A stretch of DNA of 64,000 nucleotides from Eutypella sp. D-1. Its lineage: Eukaryota > Ascomycota > Sordariomycetes > Xylariales > Diatrypaceae. The stretch spans positions 62,001 to 126,000 of the forward strand of contig JAJTTP010000022.1 of assembly GCA_023313575.1 (NCBI GenBank), read 5' to 3'. The stretch's first letter is position 1; the number at the start of each line of letters is the position of its first letter. Positions 58,595-64,000 of the stretch are shown piece by piece. The translations under genes were made by a program, and so were the position numbers. Below the pieces are notes generated by a model. That model was not told the DNA's origin, ran no database searches, and saw nothing but the letters and a program-made list of their open reading frames with translations.

Positions 58595-60612
58595 TTATCC
58601 CATCAACCGCGCCTTGGCCGCCTTGGACGCGACGCCGATGGCCTCGACCCTGAAGCCGAGTTCCTCGAGGGCCGCCACGTCTACCGTGTTGCGGCCGTCG
58701 AACACATGCATCGGCTTCTCCATCAGCTGGCTTATCCGCTTCCAGTCGAGCTTCTCGTACCGCGTGATCGAGGCCGGGGATCGCGGCGGCATGAGCGAGG
58801 ACAGATCCGATACCGAGCTGCTGGCGGAGAAGGTGCCGTCGGTCGACTTGGCCGGGGCCTCGCCGTTCGCCGGGGTGGGGGCGAGGTGGCCGTTGCGCTG
58901 CGGGACGACGGTGCTGACGCCGCTCTTCGACGCCTTGTTGCTGAACATGTCCCACTCGGTGAGGATGATCACGGCGTGCGCGTCCTGGCAAGCATCGTAG
59001 GGGTTCTCGCACACCTCGATGCGAGCATCGTCCAGGGTGGTCTGGAGGTCGGCATAGATCTGCTCTTTCCGGACCTTAGGGTCGAAGATGTGGAGGGTGG
59101 CGTTCTCGGCAAGCAGCCTCTGGGCGACGGTGATGGCGGGGGACTCCCGGGTGTCGCCAGTATCCTTCTTGTACGCGAAACCCAGAATCGCCAGCTTCTT
59201 GTTGGACAAGGTGCTGTGCATCGTGTGCACGATACGCTTCACGAAGCGCGCCATCTGGTACTCGTTGACCTCCACAACAGCCTTCCAGTATGCGGCAACC
59301 TCGGGAAGGTTCAGGGTTTCCGAGATATACACCAGGTTCAGGATGTCCTTCCTGAAGCAACTGCCACCGAAACCCACCGAAGCGTTCATCATCTTAGGCC
59401 CAATCCGCGTGTCGAGGCCGACAGCATACGAAACGTCCTGCACGTTGGCCGAGACAGCCTCGCATATGGAAGAAAGGGCGTTGATGCTGGAAATGCGCTG
59501 GGCCAGCATCGCATTCGCCGCCAACTTGGACAGCTCCGATGACCACAGGTTCATAGTAATGAGCTTTTCCCGCGGGATCCAGTTGGCGTAGACATCGCAC
59601 AGCGCCTCCGCGGCGGAGTATCCGGACTCGGTCTCCAAGCAGCCAATAAGGATACGATCCGGAGCCAAAAGATTGCGAACAGCCGTTCCTTCGGCCAAGA
59701 ATTCCGGGTTGGACAATACCTCGAAATGCACACCCGGTTGCGCATTGGAAGCAAGGATCTCCCGCATGGCACCAGCAGTCCCAACCGGAACTGTACTTTT
59801 CTCCACGACGATGGTGTCCTTTTGCGCGGCCTTGGCAACACGGCGCGTGGCGGCCTCCAGCCATCCTAGGTCAGAGGCCCTACCCGCGCCCAGACCGGTC
59901 TTCTTGGTCGGTGTGTTGACTCCAATGAAGACAATGTCGGCTTCACGGATCTTGTCTTCGATAGCAGTAGAGAAAAAGAGGTTGGGTTCTCGGCCTTCTG
60001 AGCCATCTCGGGCGGGCTGAACCAGTTGAAAAAGGTTGGGCTCATAGACGGGTAGGTTGTCGGAGTTCCATGCCTGGATACGGCGCTCGTCGATATCGAC
60101 CACCGTCACATTGAGATGCGGCGCCTTGTTGGCGATGACAGCCGCGCTTGGTCCACCCTGTTTTCGCGGAGAATTATGTTAGCCTCGGTCTAGACGAGGT
60201 AGTTGTGAAGATCCTCCTGTCATCTTTATTGTTGTTGATTTTTTGCTCTTTTCGTCTTGAATATTTCTTCATAGTAGCTTGCTAATTATTGCATTTTGAA
60301 TCCGCACGTATGGTCTCATGCTAAAGAGAGGAGGGGTATATAGCAAATAATTGTTGGCTGGCAAGCAAAGCACGGATAGGAACAGCACGCAATGCTAGAT
60401 ATTAGGGGCTAAGAGGGCGGCGTGGCGGTCGCCCCGAGTCGCATTGCATCGGAGCAAATTATCAACTTATCGCAACAATGACATCGAACCCCCCCAAACG
60501 ATATACCAAAAAGGGGGAAGAAAATAGTGAAATGTTTACGTACCACATATCCACCACCAATACAGCAGATGTTCTTAACCTCCCTCTTGCGCTTTAAGTC
60601 GGGTCGAGTCAT
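58595..60612 (-). CDS. UDP-glucose 6-dehydrogenase
   Basis: Minus-strand exons 60612-60544 and 60157-58595 give 543 residues. The enzyme oxidises UDP-glucose to UDP-glucuronate with two NAD+, feeding wall and capsule-type polysaccharides and UDP-xylose. The NAD-binding loop GGGYVG (19-24) is formed across the 386-nt intron, which is long for this window. The catalytic Cys290 sits in FGGSCFRKD, and the NxxE/LAANAMLAQR and NEYQMARF regions are typical. An insert of about 65 residues rich in Ser, Pro and Ala separates ILTEWDMF from the C-terminal domain. The conserved enzyme is a housekeeping anchor at the right side of the window. Confidence 0.96.
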
Positions 60613-63600
60613 GACGGCAGTTTTCTGGTTCGTGTCGTGTTAACACAAAAAAAAAGAGGTGTTCTTTCTCTCCGTTTCTCTGCTCCGGTCCTGGGCTGGC
60701 TTGAGCTGGGGGTACCGTAAGACCTCCTTGGGGCTTCTGGATACGTATGTGTGCTGGGTAATTACGCTGGATATTCAAAAAGTGACTGGTCTGTGAGCTC
60801 TTAGGTGATCTCTTAGGGGGACACTGGTACGATGATGATGTGAAGTGAGTGCTGCTGATAAGAAGCGGAATCTTTAAAACCCATCAACCCAAATCCCAAA
60901 TCTGTCAATATGCTGCCCATCCATTCATATCCATCCGTGTCCTATACCGGGAAAGGGTTGCCAGGTGCCCAGATATGCGGTCTAAAGTGGACAAGAAAAG
61001 GTACATTACAAGTGCCAAGGCTCGAGTGGACTGACTTATCACGGGACAGGGGTGTGTGGTTTTGGAGGTATCGCGAGGATTATGTGGTACTTTTTACTTA
61101 CTTCTTTTCTTTTGCCCTCGCTTTATATACGAAGTACGAATAGCTTTTTTTTTCTTCCCACCCCTTCACTAAGTCGCGTCACTAGAACTGATCTGGTGGT
61201 ATACTATGTAAGGAGATGATGACGATAGCGAATGGAGATGGATCGCTCTCCGCGTCGTCACTTCTTCTCCGACCCTCTTGCCTATCTCGCTCGTCTGATT
61301 TAAGTCAGGCTAGCCGGCTAGGTAGGGACCGTTGGATACGCCATTCACCGACCACGCGATTGGTCCGACTGCGCGTCTACTTGAGGCGTGAGACGGCTGT
61401 ATAGAGGGTAGATCGACCCAGGAGGATTTGTCCTCTCCAGGGACCAGCTGTGGCGTGCTGGGGCGTGCTGGTACGTTGGGGTTCAGTACCCCCTTGAATA
61501 CCCCGAGAAGAGGTAGCTGAGGGTTGGTGGGAAATGTGGGCAATGTAGGAAAATGTACGAAGTATGGAAGAAAGGGATAGGGGAGACAATGCTGCCAAGA
61601 CGTTTTAAGGCCAGGGACGGTCAAGGTCTTGAATCCGGAGGCGTCCACCGTATATACTTAGTAGTAGTAATGATGGGTAATAATGGGCAATAATAGACCG
61701 AAAGAAAAGAGGGACTGGGGGGATGGAGAGGTTTCGGATAGGGATTCAGACAATCCGAGTCAGCTAAACTGCCTTGGTAGCCTTGTGCGAGTTGATGAAT
61801 GGGGTCGGTCGGGTTCAGCAATGGGAGATGATAGTACGGGGTTGTAAATTGACGGCATGAATATGTTACGCATTTGACGTACTACCAGTTATCCGATATG
61901 TACGAAGAAGCAGAGTGCAGCAGTAACACGCAACAGCAGCAGCAGCAATAGCAGCAGCGCGTAGGCAAACGTGGCAGTATAGTTGGTGGCGCAAACGCAG
62001 CTGAACGTGGCTAATACTTTAGCTAGTGGCTTATCAAACTTACTTCCTACCAAGTCTAAACCTAAGAGGGTACCTCCAAGGCGATCTGGGTAAGGTACCT
62101 ACAAACACCCCGAAGACCCTACCTGAGATAAGGTATTGAGTGGATGTTGAGTGTACAAATATGTCCAACTTATGAACCTTGAAAGCCCCCGAGCCTTCGG
62201 TTTACTCCGTACTTATGTACCTAGGTATCTATCAGGTCTCTCAGCCCTGCCTATCCGCCTATCAGTTGGTAGGCACTAAGAGATACTTTTATTTTGATAG
62301 CTGATCCAGCGGATATTGATGTACCGAGATAGGCAGGTGCGCATGTAAGTAAGCTTTCCAAGGAGTGAACTACTCCCTGAATAAGCAACTTTCCTATTGT
62401 TTTTTATTAATAGGCAGAGACATGAGCCCGGTAATAGGAATAGGGATGTGAGGTGAAAGTCCGCGACTGCAACCTTAACCACAAACGCGCTGGTTCGGGT
62501 CTCTCCACAAGCTGTCTTATCTCCCTTCGGTACCTATTCTGCTCCGGTTCTCTGTCTCCCTCTTCAAGGTCACGGGGTGGGAACTTTACTATGTGTTCAC
62601 CAACATACATAGTCCCTGGGCATGGCTTGTACGGCTGCGACGGCTGGATGATAGGCAGTGCCAAGGCTGACGAGACAGGCTGACGGGTGACTCGGTATGG
62701 TATGGAGTGTAGTTAGGCGGGATGGGGAGATAGACAAGTACACACAAGTGAGGTACAAGGGAGGTTCAATCAATAGGGGTCTTCCGAAGGGTTTCGGTAC
62801 TTTGCCGTGTTGTACGTGTTGATGAAATCTCTGGCAATTATACCTAGAGTGTAAGATCCTTGGAAATAATGGAAACCAGGGAACCCAACTCTGAAATCTT
62901 GGGATACTTGGGATGTTTGGGAGGCAGAGCTTGTACGTACCGAGCGACGGCTAAACGGCAGGTGAGAAGGAAGTCGTAAGTAGTGCAGGCATGACAGGCT
63001 TGCGAGTCCTTTCAAAAATCTTCAGAATCTGCGATCCATCCAAAGCCTATCCTACCACAAGATGTGAATGGGGTCAGTTGTCCGCCAAGGTCCTGCCGAG
63101 CTTCAACCAAGAAGTTCCCAGCACTGCCAAAACCAGGCTGGTGAATCCTGGCGAATCCCCTCCGTCGCTAGGGTGTTGCCAAGATCTGCTAATGTCTGCC
63201 AAGCGAGTGCCAAGGGAATTCTAGTGTTTGCCAAGAGTGACGGCCATGCTTGGACCCATGCTTGATGCTCTGATGTTGTCTTATTATGGGGCGAGTCAAG
63301 CTCGGTCATTTCGTCTCGGACCCTTTTAGGATCGTTGCTCATTTTACCTCTGCCTACATACATAGCCAGGGAAGTAAAAAGTCAATACATAAGTTGACGG
63401 ATTGAATGCGCTGTTGGCTGTTGGGCGTTACGCTGTTGCACGCTGCTGGCTGCTGACAGTCAGGACCGTCCGTCAGACACTTAAAGTTTCCACTGGATCC
63501 ATGTAAGCGAAAAAAGCTTGGCAGTGGTACTTGGGATGGGGGAACAGTACTTACTTAAATAGTTGTGTATTTAGTTATGTACGGAGGCTCGGATGCGGCA

Positions 63601-64000
63601 CGCGCCTAGAATACCCGCGAAAGCTCTAATGAAATCCTCTTAATGAATGACATTGCAGGCGGTAAGTTATTTGACGACACTAGTGATCCTAATCGCAACG
63701 GCACGGGAGGCTCGGAAAATGGCAAGGAACAAGGGAGGGGGATTTCAATTATATACCGGAACCTTTTGACTACAGTACTCCGTAAGTAAACCCGAACTCC
63801 GATTGATTAGATAACACCGCGTAATGGTAATCGCTAAAACGTTCATGCCTCTCCGCCTTACTACAATGTACCTGTAGACGTGCTGCTTAAGGCCGCTGTA
63901 TAAAGTTCTCGATGACGATTGGATACCTACATAGGTATGGTCTAATGCAATGCCCACGAGTTAGTTGGCTGCAAGTTGGTTAGTTGGGTTGGTACTTAAG
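60613..64000. other. Right edge, 3.4 kb without a recognisable gene
   Basis: The first 300 bp are the UDP-glucose dehydrogenase promoter and leader. A CAG/CAA-rich trinucleotide tract lies at about 61918-61958. TACCTAGGTA-like motifs recur (for example at 62216-62226). No open frame has a recognisable domain. Confidence 0.55.

Noticed and set aside
58553..59542. 329-codon plus-strand frame
   Set aside because: Antisense shadow of UDP-glucose dehydrogenase; no domain of its own.

Overview
The window is nuclear DNA of a filamentous ascomycete (Pezizomycotina). Genes are split by short GT-AG introns (about 47-150 nt, often with a CTAAC/CTGAC-type branch site), and mitochondrial ATP synthase subunit 9 is encoded here with a nuclear-type presequence. 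Families such as GMC oxidoreductases, SMYD-like SET/MYND proteins and fungal CorA-like proteins fit this. The exact class cannot be fixed by reading alone; a Sordariomycete is my guess.

Left flank (1-20 kb): a secreted cellobiose-dehydrogenase-like GMC flavoenzyme (670-2452), a long gene-poor stretch, ATP9 (minus, 6316-6976), another gene-poor stretch, an eight-exon CorA-like membrane protein (10332-13406), a secreted protein of unknown function (14089-15147), a 77-residue hydrophilic protein (15640-15975), a SET/MYND protein methyltransferase (minus, 16727-18524) and a frameshifted cupin pseudogene (19405-20147).

Centre (20.6-50.5 kb): a diterpenoid biosynthetic gene cluster. In order it has a berberine-bridge-enzyme-like FAD oxidase (possible edge member), a bifunctional class II/class I diterpene cyclase with DVDD and DEFME motifs, an aldo-keto reductase, P450-1 (ent-kaurene-oxidase-like), P450-2, acyltransferase 1, a GGPP synthase, P450-3, acyltransferase 2, P450-4 (ent-kaurene-oxidase-like) and a Zn2Cys6 regulator. 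The likely logic is: GGPP synthase makes the C20 precursor, the cyclase folds it in two steps, four P450s and one or two redox enzymes oxidise it, and two BAHD-type transferases acylate hydroxyls. No transporter gene was seen in the cluster.

The most striking structure is the tailoring set. One kaurene-oxidase-like P450, one P450 of a second family and one acyltransferase lie on each side of the GGPP synthase, as diverged pairs. Introns are shared within each P450 pair, so an internal duplication probably expanded the pathway. Two details deserve testing: P450-3 has Thr where the haem-loop Arg is expected, and acyltransferase 2 carries an N-terminal extension that looks like a mitochondrial presequence. 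CCGGA-type sites recur upstream of several cluster genes.

Right flank: about 8 kb without a recognisable gene (50.5-58.6 kb), then UDP-glucose 6-dehydrogenase (minus, 58595-60612), then about 3.4 kb without a recognisable gene. Exon boundaries were read by eye from splice signals, reading frame and family alignment; none has transcript support here.
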